A DNA stretch of 64,000 nucleotides from Pseudomonas brassicacearum (GTDB taxonomy: Bacteria > Pseudomonadota > Gammaproteobacteria > Pseudomonadales > Pseudomonadaceae), in contig NZ_CP007410.1 in NCBI RefSeq assembly GCF_000585995.1, positions 3,871,430 through 3,935,429 on the forward strand, given 5' to 3'. The notes beneath the pieces were generated by a model. The model did no database searches. It was not told where the DNA came from and saw only the letters and a program-made list of their open reading frames with translations. Shown in pieces: positions 20,345-29,673 of this stretch. The position numbers were made by a program, and so were the translations under genes. The stretch's first letter is position 1, and each line of letters opens with the position of its first letter.

Positions 20345-21343
20345 GTGTCAGTGATTCCCCTAGTAGTGTGTGACGATTCCAACATGGCTCGCAAACAAGT
20401 GTTACGAGCCCTGCCAGCGGACTGGCCGGTCTCGGTCACCGAGGCCATCAACGGTCGCCAGGCCATGGACGCCATACGCCAGGGTTTGGGACAGGTGGTA
20501 CTGCTCGACCTGACCATGCCGGAGATGGACGGTTACCAGGTGTTGAGCGCGTTGCGCGACGAAGGATTGAAGGCACAAGTCATCGTCATCTCCGGTGACG
20601 TCCAAGAGGAAGCGGTGCGCCGCGTGCTTGAGCTGGGCGCCCTGGCCTTCCTGAAAAAACCTTTCGACGAAGACGAGCTGCGCCAGACCCTCAGTCGGCT
20701 GGGGCTGCTGACGAAACCCGGGCAGACGCCGCAGCAGAATCGCTCGGAAACAAACACCGTCATCAGTTTTCACGATGTGTTCCGCGAGACGGTCAACGTC
20801 GCCATCGGCCAGGCAGCCGCCCTGATCGCCAGGGTACTCGGGGTCTTTGTGCAGTTACCCGTGCCGAACGTGAACATCCTCGAAGTCGGTGAGTTGCACA
20901 TGGCGCTGGCCGATGCCGGCAGCTCCCAGCAACTGACGGCCATCTGCCAGGGATTTATCGGCAGTGGCATCGCCGGTGAAGCCCTGCTGATCTTTCACGA
21001 CTCGGAAGTCTCCGATATCGCGCAATTGATGCAGCGCCAGAATGCCGATTACTCGGACCTGGAAATGCTGCTGGACCTCTCCAGCGTCCTGATCGGCGCT
21101 TGCCTGAGCAGCATTGCCGAACAGATCGACGTGGTGTTCTCCCAGGGCCACCCGCAGATTCTCGGCCAACACGCGGCCATTGATGAGCTGATCCTGCTCA
21201 ACCAGAAGCGCTGGAAAAAGACCCTGGCCGTCGAGATCAGCTACAGCCTGGAGGGGCATGACATTCGCTTCGATCTGTTGCTGCTGTTTACGGAAGACTC
21301 GATCGAGCGCTTGACCCACAAACTTGCCTACTTGATGAATTGA
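20345..21343 (+). CDS. Response regulator with REC and CheC/CheX-like domains
   Basis: A 332-residue protein. An N-terminal receiver domain (phospho-acceptor Asp in LLDLTMPEMDG, residue 55; acidic pair CDD at 9-11; Lys in KKPF) is followed by a CheX/CheC-like domain from about residue 140 to the end. That fold often dephosphorylates CheY-type receivers. The GTG start at 20345 gives the normal receiver N-terminus (VSVIPLVVCDDS); an upstream ATG at 20279 adds 22 unlikely residues. The diguanylate cyclase starts 3 bp after its stop, so the two are coupled. It may feed phosphorylation state into c-di-GMP synthesis (inference). Confidence 0.85.
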   Translation: MSVIPLVVCDDSNMARKQVLRALPADWPVSVTEAINGRQAMDAIRQGLGQVVLLDLTMPEMDGYQVLSALRDEGLKAQVIVISGDVQEEAVRRVLELGALAFLKKPFDEDELRQTLSRLGLLTKPGQTPQQNRSETNTVISFHDVFRETVNVAIGQAAALIARVLGVFVQLPVPNVNILEVGELHMALADAGSSQQLTAICQGFIGSGIAGEALLIFHDSEVSDIAQLMQRQNADYSDLEMLLDLSSVLIGACLSSIAEQIDVVFSQGHPQILGQHAAIDELILLNQKRWKKTLAVEISYSLEGHDIRFDLLLLFTEDSIERLTHKLAYLMN

Positions 21344-21346
21344 GCC

Positions 21347-22300
21347 ATGAATGATCCTGTTGATCTGACCGAATTCCACTGGTTGCTGACGATTGTCCAG
21401 AGCATCGATGTGGGTGTGGTCGTGCTCGATCGCGACTACCGTGTGCAGGTCTGGAACACCTTCATGGAGAACCGCTCCGGGGTCCAACCCAAGGACGCCC
21501 ACAACCAGAATTTCTTCACGCTGTTCCCCGAGGTCGACCGCCAATGGTTCAGCCGCAAGGTGGAAAGCGTCGCCACCCTGGGCACACCAGCGTTCACTAT
21601 CTGGGAGCTGCGTCCGTATCTGGTGCGGTTCAAGAACTACCAGCCGATCACCGGCCAGGAAGAGTTCATGTACCAGAACACCACGTTGCTGCCGCTGCAC
21701 TCCCCTGACAGCAAAATCAACCATGTCTGCCTGGTGATCTATGACGTCACCGACGTCGCCACCAACCGCCATCAGCTCCAAGCCGCCAATGCGCAACTGC
21801 AACAACTCTCCAGTACCGACCGGCTGACGGGCTTGTATAACCGTGGTCACTGGGAAGAAAGCCTGAAAGCCGCCCATGCCCGCCACCAGCGCTATGGCAA
21901 CGCCTTAAGCCTGGTGATGTTCGATATCGACCACTTCAAACGGGTCAACGACACCTATGGCCATCAGGCCGGCGACAAGGTGATCGAGCGAATTGCCAAG
22001 CTGGTGCGCGAGCATGTACGCGAATCCGATGTGGCCGGGCGTTACGGCGGCGAAGAGTTCGGCGTAGTGCTGTCGGATACCGATAAGGCCGGCGCACAAG
22101 TTTTCGCCGAGCGTCTGCGCCAGGCCGTCGAAGAACTGGAAGTGCGGCACAACGACCAGGACATCCGCTTCACCATCAGCCTGGGGGTGGCCGACCTGAG
22201 CCAGCCCTCTAACTCCCACGCCGACCTGATCGCCTGGGCGGACAGCGCGCTGTATACATCGAAGAAGACCGGACGCAATCGGGTGACGGTGTATGAGTAG
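21347..22300 (+). CDS. PAS-domain diguanylate cyclase
   Basis: A 317-residue protein. Residues ~10-130 form a PAS fold (LLTIVQSIDVGVVVLDRDYRVQVWN), and ~150-317 form a GGDEF domain with an intact GGEEF at residues 234-238. No EAL domain and no membrane segment. It should make c-di-GMP in the cytoplasm. It is the second gene of a two-gene operon with the REC-CheX regulator. An RxxD inhibitory site is not evident at the usual spacing. Confidence 0.9.
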   Translation: MNDPVDLTEFHWLLTIVQSIDVGVVVLDRDYRVQVWNTFMENRSGVQPKDAHNQNFFTLFPEVDRQWFSRKVESVATLGTPAFTIWELRPYLVRFKNYQPITGQEEFMYQNTTLLPLHSPDSKINHVCLVIYDVTDVATNRHQLQAANAQLQQLSSTDRLTGLYNRGHWEESLKAAHARHQRYGNALSLVMFDIDHFKRVNDTYGHQAGDKVIERIAKLVREHVRESDVAGRYGGEEFGVVLSDTDKAGAQVFAERLRQAVEELEVRHNDQDIRFTISLGVADLSQPSNSHADLIAWADSALYTSKKTGRNRVTVYE

Positions 22301-22311
22301 ATGATAAAGCG

Positions 22312-22345
22312 CGGAGCACGGGACCACCGCCGGTCACGTGCTCCG
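22312..22345. terminator. Stem-loop between converging genes
   Basis: CGGAGCACG pairs with CGTGCTCCG (9 bp) around a 16-nt loop between the diguanylate cyclase stop and the trehalase stop. No T-run follows on either strand, so termination is only suggested by position. Confidence 0.4.
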
Positions 22346-22408
22346 TTGGTGCTCGGAACGGCCTCCACCCTTACGCTATCGGAGAGAGAGTCGAGCAGGC
22401 CTCACACT

Positions 22409-24049
22409 TCATTCATCAATGGGCGCTGGGGAGCTTGCGCCATATTTGCTCAGCAGTTTTAGCGTGACGCCGTTCGTCCAGCCGAAGCCGTCCTGCAATT
22501 CATACTCGCCACCTCCCCCGCCATCTCCCCGTCCGGATAGATCGTATTTCTCTACGAGCTTGTTTTCGTTGCGATAGAGGTTCTGGACCTGCTGCAAAAA
22601 ACGGCTGCCAATCTGTTGCGCCAGCGCGGTTTGCCGGTACCGGTCCAACCCCTCCACTGCGACCCACTGCAACGGTGCCCAGCCATTAGGCTCATCCCAC
22701 TGCTGACCATTGCTGACCTGGGTCGTGGCGATGCCGCCGGGACGCAACAGACCGTCGCGCACCGCATCGGCCGTGCGGTTTGCATGCTCGACAGAGGCAA
22801 GACCGGTGTACAGCGGAAAAAGCGTAGCGGCGGTGAGTGACTGGCGCTGCTGGTTGCGTTGCCAGTCGTAATCCACGTAGAAACCGCCATCGGCATTCCA
22901 AAGGTGCTTCTCGATGGCCCGCTGGCGCAGCTCGGCGCGCCGGCCATAAGCCTGGATGCAGGACGTGTTCTGAATGGTTTCACAGGCTTTGGCGATGGTG
23001 CGTTCCAGGTGATAGATAAGACTGTTCAGGTCCACGGGCACAATCGACGTGGTGCGTATGGTCGTCAGGTTCTGACCGTCGCCCAACCAACGGGAACTGA
23101 AGTCCCAACCACTTTCGGCGCCAGCGCGCAGGTCACGCCAGACCTCCTGCTTGGGCCTCTGCGGCACCTGCTCGGCGGTGCTGACGTCTTGCAACCAGGA
23201 CTCCTGGCGCGGCGTTGCGCTGGCATCCCAATAACGATTCAGAACGCTGCCGTCCGCGAGTTTGACGACGTGCCGGGCGGCCGCACCGGGCTTGAGCGCC
23301 TGGGCACCCTCCATCCAATAGGCGTATTCCTTCTGCAATTGTGGAAGGTAGCGTCCATAGGCCTGGTCACCTTCAATACGGGCCTGCAACTCGACCATGT
23401 AGGCAAAGAACGGCGGCTGCGACCGGCTCAGGTAATAAGTGCGATTGCCATTGGGAATGTGACCGTAGGTGTCGATCATGTAGGCAAAATTGTCGGTCAT
23501 CTGGCGAACCCGTGCCTTCTCACCACTTTGCTCAAGCCCAAGCATGGTGAAATACGAATCCCAGTAATACATCTCGCGAAAGCGTCCACCTGGCACCACA
23601 TAGGGTTGCGGCAAGGGCAACAAGCTGCTGTAGATCGGCACCTGGCTGTAGGTTCGGCTTAACACGGGCCAGAGGCTATCGATGTGTGCTTCGATCGAAG
23701 CGCCGGGTTTTGATGCCGGGCTTTCAGCTTCGCCGGATTCGATGAAATTGTCCTTCACGAAAGTGTTGATATCGAAGCCATCGCTGTCACGACGGGCCAG
23801 GTAATCGGCACGGATTTGCGCGGGGTCACGGTTGGGCAACGCGTCCACGAAGTGTTTCTGGTCTGTGAAAATCTGCTGGCGTTGCACCGCTTCAAACAGT
23901 TCAGGGTAAGCCTGATCGGGTGGCAGGTTGGCTCGCCCCTGGGCATTTTCATAGCTCCAAGTCGCGGGCGGTTGATTTGAGCACGCCGCGCAGAGCAACG
24001 CGGCGAAGGACAAGCTGGTGAAATATAAAGGTCGCATCAATGGCTCCAT
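22409..24049 (-). CDS. treA: Alpha,alpha-trehalase (GH37), lipoprotein-type
   Basis: Hydrolyses trehalose to two glucose in the periplasm. The 546-residue protein has both GH37 signatures: PGGRFREMYYWDSYFTMLGL and QWDEPNGWAPLQ. The N-terminus ends in the lipobox LLCAAC, so it is probably a lipoprotein rather than freely soluble as in E. coli TreA. Starts at 24049 or 24037 are both preceded by a plausible binding site; the second gives a shorter signal. Glycine-rich stretch GDGGGGGEYE near the C-terminus is usual for the family. It is divergent from the zinc-dehydrogenase operon and may share no regulation with it. Confidence 0.93.
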   Translation of the reverse strand: MEPLMRPLYFTSLSFAALLCAACSNQPPATWSYENAQGRANLPPDQAYPELFEAVQRQQIFTDQKHFVDALPNRDPAQIRADYLARRDSDGFDINTFVKDNFIESGEAESPASKPGASIEAHIDSLWPVLSRTYSQVPIYSSLLPLPQPYVVPGGRFREMYYWDSYFTMLGLEQSGEKARVRQMTDNFAYMIDTYGHIPNGNRTYYLSRSQPPFFAYMVELQARIEGDQAYGRYLPQLQKEYAYWMEGAQALKPGAAARHVVKLADGSVLNRYWDASATPRQESWLQDVSTAEQVPQRPKQEVWRDLRAGAESGWDFSSRWLGDGQNLTTIRTTSIVPVDLNSLIYHLERTIAKACETIQNTSCIQAYGRRAELRQRAIEKHLWNADGGFYVDYDWQRNQQRQSLTAATLFPLYTGLASVEHANRTADAVRDGLLRPGGIATTQVSNGQQWDEPNGWAPLQWVAVEGLDRYRQTALAQQIGSRFLQQVQNLYRNENKLVEKYDLSGRGDGGGGGEYELQDGFGWTNGVTLKLLSKYGASSPAPIDE

Positions 24050-24121
24050 GTTGTCGTTCCTGACAAACGAGTGACATGAGCGGACGGGGCTGGGTTCACT
24101 TGAATCAGTTCTACAAACTTC

Positions 24122-24170
24122 ATATTGGTCTGTCCAATATCACTTTATTAAAATTGGTCTTGCCAATATT
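24122..24170. promoter_or_regulatory. Two UxuR/ExuR-like GntR operators
   Basis: Two near-identical palindromes, TATTGGTCTGTCCAATA (around 24123-24139) and AATTGGTCTTGCCAATAT (24152-24169), are spaced ~29 bp centre to centre. The pattern TTGG-N5-CCAA resembles the E. coli UxuR/ExuR site (ATTGGTATACCAAT). They lie upstream of the zinc-dehydrogenase/UxaA/GntR genes, so the GntR protein at 26930-27634 is the likely binder (inference). Confidence 0.7.
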
Positions 24171-24325
24171 TTTTCCGGCGTGTAGTTTTTAGGCGAAGAT
24201 CCTCCGAGCGGGTCATTGCCCGCCTACAACAAAAAAGAGAGTCTCGGTCCCGGCAGCCGTGCGCTCACAACCCTCCTCCCGCCTGCAGGCATCCACTGCC
24301 TGCACGCCCGCCAAGGAGCATCAAC

Positions 24326-25336
24326 ATGCTGACTGTCATCTGTAACGAACCCGGCTCGTTAACCGCCATCGAGACTGAAAAACCCCTCAGGAAACCAGGA
24401 GAGATCCTCATCCGGGTCAAGCGTGTCGGGGTCTGTGGCACCGACCTGCATATTTTCACCGGCAATCAGCCCTACCTCGAATACCCGCGAGTCATGGGCC
24501 ATGAGTTTTCCGGGGTTGTAGAAGAGACAGACAGCGCCAGCGACCTGGCCGTCGGTGACGTCGTCTACGTGATGCCTTACCTGTCCTGCGGGACCTGTAT
24601 CGCCTGTCGCCAGGGCAAGACCAACTGCTGCACTCGTATCCAGGTGCTGGGGGTTCATTGCGACGGCGCTTTTACTGAGTACCTGAGTGTTCCGAACGAA
24701 TTCGTACACAAGGCCGTGGGGGTTTCCCTGGACCAGGCAGCGATGATCGAATTCCTGTCGATCGGGGCGCACGCCGTACGTCGTTCAAATGTCCAGGCGG
24801 ATAAGCACGCGCTGGTGGTCGGCACGGGTCCGATCGGCATGGCGGCGGCGATCTTCGCCAGCCTGCGTGGGGCGAAAGTCACGGTGCTGGATACCCGTGA
24901 GGATCGCCTGTCGTTCTGTAAAGAACACCTGGATATCCATGCGGCAGTGCAAATCGGTGAAGGCGACAAGCAGACCCTGGCTGAGCTCACCGGGAACGAT
25001 TTTTTCGACGTCGTGTTCGATGCCACCGGCAACGCCCGGGCCATGGAGCGCGGGTTCGAGTTCATCGCCCATGGCGGCACCTATGTGATGATCTCGGTGG
25101 TCCGGGACTCCATCACCTTCTCCGACCCGGAGTTTCATAAGCGTGAAGCCACGCTGATGGGCAGCCGCAACGCGACCAAGGAAGACTTCCACTACGTCGA
25201 GCAGTGCTTGCGCGACGGGCTGATTCCGGATGCGGCCCTCAACACCCATCGACTGACCCTCAGCGATGTCGCCCACTCGTTCACCACCTTGCTCGACCCC
25301 AAACAGGGTGTCGTCAAGGCCATCATCGAGTGTTAG
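24326..25336 (+). CDS. Zinc-binding alcohol dehydrogenase (aldonate/hexuronate type)
   Basis: A 336-residue medium-chain dehydrogenase. It shows the catalytic zinc motif VGVCGTDLHIFTGNQPYLEYPRVMGHEFSG, the structural zinc cysteines SCGTCIACRQGKTNCC, and the Rossmann motif VVGTGPIGM. It resembles LgoD/RspB-type enzymes that oxidise L-galactonate or L-gulonate at C5. The UxaA gene 17 bp downstream suggests that the product, tagaturonate or fructuronate, feeds the altronate/mannonate branch; the precise substrate is inference. First gene of the GntR-regulated operon. Confidence 0.85.
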   Translation: MLTVICNEPGSLTAIETEKPLRKPGEILIRVKRVGVCGTDLHIFTGNQPYLEYPRVMGHEFSGVVEETDSASDLAVGDVVYVMPYLSCGTCIACRQGKTNCCTRIQVLGVHCDGAFTEYLSVPNEFVHKAVGVSLDQAAMIEFLSIGAHAVRRSNVQADKHALVVGTGPIGMAAAIFASLRGAKVTVLDTREDRLSFCKEHLDIHAAVQIGEGDKQTLAELTGNDFFDVVFDATGNARAMERGFEFIAHGGTYVMISVVRDSITFSDPEFHKREATLMGSRNATKEDFHYVEQCLRDGLIPDAALNTHRLTLSDVAHSFTTLLDPKQGVVKAIIEC

Positions 25337-25353
25337 GACTGGGAGGACGAACC

Positions 25354-26880
25354 ATGAACTTGCCTTCTTCTTTGTTGGTCTTGGCGTCCGGCGATGATGT
25401 CGCGGTGGCGCGAGGTGATATCGCCGAAGGTCAACGCCTGAGCGCCGATGGCATCGCGCTGATCGCCCGACAGGCCATTCCATCCGGCCACAAGATCGCT
25501 CTGCGCGCCGTGTTGGCGGGCCAACGGGTGCTCAAGTACGGCCAGACTATCGGCCAGGCAACCCAGGACATCGCACCCGGCGACTACGTTCACGTGCACA
25601 ACCTCGACATGCCCACCACCAACGCCGAACACAGTGTGCGGAACGTCTACGTCCCCACCGTGCCCACCAGTGACGGCGCGACGTTCGAAGGTTTCGTCCG
25701 CGCGGATGGGCGGGTTGGGACACGTAATTACATTGGCGTCATTTCCAGCGTCAACTGCTCGGCCACCGTGTGCAAACACATCGCCAATGCGTTTTCTGCC
25801 GAGCGCCTGAAAGACTTTCCCAATGTCGACGGCGTCGTTGCAATCACCCATGGCAGCGGTTGTGGCATGGGGGCCAAAGGTGAAGGCATCGATATCCTCA
25901 AGCGCACGTTGCGCGGGTATGCCGATCACGCCAATTTCGCCGGAGTCCTGTTGATCGGCCTGGGTTGCGAGGTCAACCAACTCACCCCGCTGATGAACGA
26001 ACTCGATGATCGCCCAGCCGCGCTCAAGGCTAGCCTGATCATCCAGGACGCGGGCGGTACTCGCGAAACGGTGCAACGTGGCATTGCCCATATTGAAGCG
26101 ATGTTGCCCATCATCAACCAATGCCAGCGCACGCGCGTGGCCGCCAGCCATTTGTGCGTCGGCTTGCAGTGCGGCGGCTCGGATGGTTACTCAGGGATTA
26201 CGGCGAATCCCGCACTCGGCGCGGCCGTGGATCTGTTGGTGCAGCACGGCGGCACGGCCATTCTTTCGGAAACGCCGGAAATCTATGGCGCTGAACACCT
26301 GCTGACCGCCCGCGCCGCGTCCACCGAGATCTCGTCTAAATTGATGGAGCGGATCCATTGGTGGGAAGCCTACGTACACCACAACGACGGTGACATGAAC
26401 AACAATCCCTCGCCCGGCAACAAGGCCGGGGGCATCACCACCATCCTGGAAAAATCCCTGGGGGCCGTGGCGAAAGCCGGCGCTACCGGGTTGATGGGGG
26501 TTTACCAGTACGCTGAAACGGTCCAGGCCCGAGGCCTTGTGTTCATGGACACGCCCGGCTACGACCCGGTGTCCGCCACCGGCCAAGTGGCGGGCGGCGC
26601 GAATCTCATCTGCTTCACCACGGGTCGCGGCTCGACCTACGGCTGCAAGCCCACGCCGTCCTTGAAGATCGCCACCAACACTGGCCTGTTCCAACGCATG
26701 GAGCTGGACATGGACTTCAACGCTGGAGGCATTGTCGATGGCCTGGAGTCAGTGGCCGAGGCTGGTGAGCGGTTGTTTCGACTGATGCTGGAGACGGCTT
26801 CCGGACGCCGTACCTGCAGCGAGGAAAACGGCTTGGGCGATAATGAGTTCCTGCCCTGGCAGATCGGCGCAGTGATGTGA
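25354..26880 (+). CDS. uxaA: Altronate dehydratase (UxaA family)
   Basis: A 508-residue enzyme with an N-terminal SAF domain (residues ~1-95) and the C-terminal UxaA/GarD catalytic domain (GFVRADGRVGTRNYIGVISSVNCSATV, HGSGCGMGAKGEG, LGCEVNQL, GLQCGGSDGYSGITANPALG). By family it dehydrates D-altronate to KDG with Fe2+. The ATG at 25354 follows GGGAGGA and gives a normal N-terminus. Galactarate dehydratase has the same fold, so the substrate is set mainly by the neighbours. It is followed 49 bp later by the GntR gene. Confidence 0.87.
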   Translation: MNLPSSLLVLASGDDVAVARGDIAEGQRLSADGIALIARQAIPSGHKIALRAVLAGQRVLKYGQTIGQATQDIAPGDYVHVHNLDMPTTNAEHSVRNVYVPTVPTSDGATFEGFVRADGRVGTRNYIGVISSVNCSATVCKHIANAFSAERLKDFPNVDGVVAITHGSGCGMGAKGEGIDILKRTLRGYADHANFAGVLLIGLGCEVNQLTPLMNELDDRPAALKASLIIQDAGGTRETVQRGIAHIEAMLPIINQCQRTRVAASHLCVGLQCGGSDGYSGITANPALGAAVDLLVQHGGTAILSETPEIYGAEHLLTARAASTEISSKLMERIHWWEAYVHHNDGDMNNNPSPGNKAGGITTILEKSLGAVAKAGATGLMGVYQYAETVQARGLVFMDTPGYDPVSATGQVAGGANLICFTTGRGSTYGCKPTPSLKIATNTGLFQRMELDMDFNAGGIVDGLESVAEAGERLFRLMLETASGRRTCSEENGLGDNEFLPWQIGAVM

Positions 26881-26929
26881 ATCAAGCGCCTATGGTAGCC
26901 TTCGCCGACTATCTGATGGACGCCGCCCC

Positions 26930-27634
26930 ATGGTCTCACCGCTAAATACCTCTGAGCGAAAGCCGTACCAGAAAATCGCCGACCAACTTCGCCACTACAT
27001 CGCCCAGGGTGATTTCAAAGCGGGCTCCAGGCTGCCCCCCGAGCGCGATTTGACCCAACTGCTGGGGGTTTCCCGACCTTCGCTGCGCGAAGCGCTCATC
27101 GCCCTGGAGATAGAGGGCGACATTGAAATCAAGATGGGCTCAGGCGTATACGTGCGCGCCAGGCCCAAGGACGGGAAAAACACCAGCGTCACCTTGGGCG
27201 AGAGCCCATCGGAACTGATGCAGGCGCGCGCCTTGATCGAAGGTGAATCCGTGGTCCTGGCCTGTTTGCACGGCAAGAAAAGCGATTATCGCTATTTGCA
27301 GGAATGCATCGACGCCATGCGCGCCAGCATCGCCAACGGCCAGCCGCCATTGGAGGACGACCGTAAATTTCATCAACGCCTGGCCAAGATGAGCGGCAAC
27401 TCCGCGCTGGTGCGGATCATCGTCGCGCTCTTTGATGAACGACACAATCCGATCTCGGCGCACCTGAGCAAACACTCAGAGAATGCCCTGACCTGGGAAG
27501 CCGCCGTCGTCGAGCATGAAGCGATCCTGCGCGCGGTAGCCAACAAGGATGTGCTCGGCGCGCAAACCTCGATGCGCCAGCATTTGAGCCGCTCGGAGAA
27601 CCGCTGGCTGCGCGCCCTGGAGCCGGAGGAGTAA
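26930..27634 (+). CDS. GntR/FadR-family regulator, UxuR/ExuR-like
   Basis: A 234-residue regulator: winged helix at residues ~8-75 (YQKIADQLRHYIAQGDFKAGSRLPPERDLTQLLGVSRPSLREALIALE) and an all-helical FCD ligand domain after residue 95. It is the last gene of the zinc-dehydrogenase/uxaA unit and probably represses it through the palindromes at 24122-24170, with a hexuronate-type effector (inference). It also matches the FadR-subfamily form of E. coli UxuR and ExuR. Directly followed by the REP array. Confidence 0.85.
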   Translation: MVSPLNTSERKPYQKIADQLRHYIAQGDFKAGSRLPPERDLTQLLGVSRPSLREALIALEIEGDIEIKMGSGVYVRARPKDGKNTSVTLGESPSELMQARALIEGESVVLACLHGKKSDYRYLQECIDAMRASIANGQPPLEDDRKFHQRLAKMSGNSALVRIIVALFDERHNPISAHLSKHSENALTWEAAVVEHEAILRAVANKDVLGAQTSMRQHLSRSENRWLRALEPEE

Positions 27635-27651
27635 ATAGATTGGCCGCTTTT

Positions 27652-28446
27652 GTGGCGAGGGAGCTTGCTCCCGCTGGGTTGCGCAGCGACCCCAATCAAG
27701 TTGAACACGGTCTGTCTGATGCACCGCGGGGTCAGGTTTTGGGGCTGCTGCGCAGCCCAGCGGGAGCAAGCTCCCTCGCCACGGGTTTGTGTTTGGCTGA
27801 ACGACGGGGGGAATTGACCTGCCGACCTGGTGGCGAGGGGATTTATCCCCGCTGGGTTGCGCAGCGACCCCAATCAAGTTGAACACGGTCTGCCTGATGC
27901 ACCGCGGGGTCAGGTTTTGGGGCTGCTGCGCAGCCCAGCGGGGATAAATCCCCTCACCACAAAAACGGCGCGGCATAGCTTTTGTGGCGAGGGAGCTTGC
28001 TCCCGCTGGGTTGCGAAGCGACCCCAATCCAGTTGAACACGGTCTGTCTGATGCACCGCGGGGTCAGGTTTTGGGGCTGCTGCGCAGCCCAGCGGGAGCA
28101 AGCTCCCTCGCCACGGGTTTGTGTTTGGCTGAACGATGGGGTGAATTGACCTGCCGACCTGATGGCGAGGGGATTTATCCCCGCTGGGTTGCGCAGCGAT
28201 CCCAATCCAGTTGAACACGGTCTGTCTGATGCACCGCGGGGTCAGGTTTTGGGGCTGCTGCGCAGCCCAGCGGGGATAAATCCCCTCGCCACAAAAACGG
28301 CGCGGCATAGCTTTTGTGGCGAGGGAGCTTGCTCCCGCTGGGTTGCGAAGCGACCCCAATCAAGTTGAACACGGTCTGTCTGATGCACCGCGGGGTCAGG
28401 TTTTGGGGCTGCTGCGCAGCCCAGCGGGAGCAAGCTCCCTCGCCAC
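27652..28446. repeat. Tandem array of five REP doublets, period 332 bp
   Basis: Five 131-bp inverted pairs occupy 27652-27782, 27830-27960, 27984-28114, 28162-28292 and 28316-28446. They alternate between type A arms (GAGGGAGCTTGCTCCCGC) and type B arms (GAGGGGATTTATCCCCGC), in the order A-B-A-B-A. Spacers are 47 bp after A and 23 bp after B, so the whole repeats every 332 bp (about 2.4 copies). Internal loops carry the same conserved sequence. It fills the gap between the GntR gene and uxuA; open frames inside it are repeats, not genes. Confidence 0.95.
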
Positions 28447-28481
28447 AAAAAACGGCACGGCGGGGCTTAGGTGTTCTTGAG

Positions 28482-29657
28482 CTAGCCCAACTGCCGACGC
28501 ACGGCCAGTTCCACGCCGCGAATCTCCGCCAGGCCCTTGAGGCGGCCGATCAGCGAGTAGCCGGGATTGCTTTTGCGGTGCTGGTCGTCGAGCAGTTGAT
28601 GTCCATGGTCCGGACGCAACGGCAAGCGCGGTCCGCCTTCGCGCTCACGCCTGCGCTCTTCTGCCACCAAGGCACTGATGACCCCCACCATGTCGACGTC
28701 GCCATCCAGGTGATGGGCTTCGTGGAAACTGCGTGGGTCCGCTTCCCGGCGGGTTGAGCGCAGGTGGGTGAAGTAGATGAAGGGCGCAAAGTGCTTGGCC
28801 ATCGCCACCAGGTCGTTGTCTTCGCGCACGCCATAGGAGCCGGTGCAGAAGGTCAGGCCATTGGCCGGGCTTGGAGCGGCGTCCAGCAACCATTGGGCGT
28901 CTTCAGCGGTGGACAGGATGCGGGGCAAGCCTAGCAGCGCACGGGGCGGATCGTCCGGGTGGATCGCCATGCGCACACCCACCTCCTCTGCCACCGGGAT
29001 CACCGCGCGCAAGAAATACCCCAGGTGTTCACGCAACTTGGCTTCGTCGATGTCGGCGTAGGTGCGCAGCAAGGCCCGGAAATTTTCCAGGCTGTAATGT
29101 TCTTCGGCGCCGGGCAAACCCGCGATCAAGGTATTGACCAGGTTTTCGCGCTGAGCGGGCGTGAGTTGCTCGAAGTAGGCCTTGGCCTGCTGGGTATCCT
29201 CGGCGCCGTATTCGCTCTGCGCCCCCGGGCGCTGGAGGATGAACAGGTCGAAAGCAGCGAACGCGGTTTGATCGAACCGCAGTGCCCAGCCGCCATCCGC
29301 CAATTCATAGGTCAGGTCGGTGCGGGTCCAGTCCAGGACCGGCATGAAGTTGTAGCAAACGATATCGATGCCACAGCTCGCCAGGTTGCGCACGCTTTGC
29401 TGGTAATTGGCGATGTACTCGTCGCGCCGGCCGCAGCCGCGCTTGATGTCCTCATGCACCGGAATGCTTTCCACCACCGACCAGCTCAAACCGGCCGCTT
29501 CGATCATCTGTTTGCGCGCCGCGATGGCCTCCACCGGCCACACTTCGCCGTTGGGAATTTCGTGCAACGCCGTGACAATACCGGTCGCACCGGTTTGACG
29601 GACGTCCTCCAGGGAGATCGGGTCTTTGGGGCCAAACCAACGCCATGTCTGTTCCAT
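28482..29657 (-). CDS. uxuA: Mannonate dehydratase
   Basis: Dehydrates D-mannonate to KDG. The 391-residue protein has the UxuA TIM-barrel pattern: [31 protein letters not shown] at the N-terminus, [30 protein letters not shown] and RPDHGHQL near the end. The start at 29657 is set by AAGGAG just upstream. It is the last gene of the KdgR-controlled operon, and uxuB ends 16 bp upstream. The same operon also encodes the unrelated ManD-type mannonate dehydratase. Confidence 0.92.
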   Translation of the reverse strand: MEQTWRWFGPKDPISLEDVRQTGATGIVTALHEIPNGEVWPVEAIAARKQMIEAAGLSWSVVESIPVHEDIKRGCGRRDEYIANYQQSVRNLASCGIDIVCYNFMPVLDWTRTDLTYELADGGWALRFDQTAFAAFDLFILQRPGAQSEYGAEDTQQAKAYFEQLTPAQRENLVNTLIAGLPGAEEHYSLENFRALLRTYADIDEAKLREHLGYFLRAVIPVAEEVGVRMAIHPDDPPRALLGLPRILSTAEDAQWLLDAAPSPANGLTFCTGSYGVREDNDLVAMAKHFAPFIYFTHLRSTRREADPRSFHEAHHLDGDVDMVGVISALVAEERRREREGGPRLPLRPDHGHQLLDDQHRKSNPGYSLIGRLKGLAEIRGVELAVRRQLG

Positions 29658-29673
29658 GTTGTTCTCCTTGTTA

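Noticed and set aside
27652..28446. CRISPR-like array
   Set aside because: Units are 131-bp inverted pairs with fixed repeated spacers, not short direct repeats with unique spacers; no cas genes.
27640..28460. Open reading frames on both strands inside the array, ending in PSS or PKT
   Set aside because: They are translations of the repeated REP units (identical repeated peptides), with no binding sites or independent codon bias.
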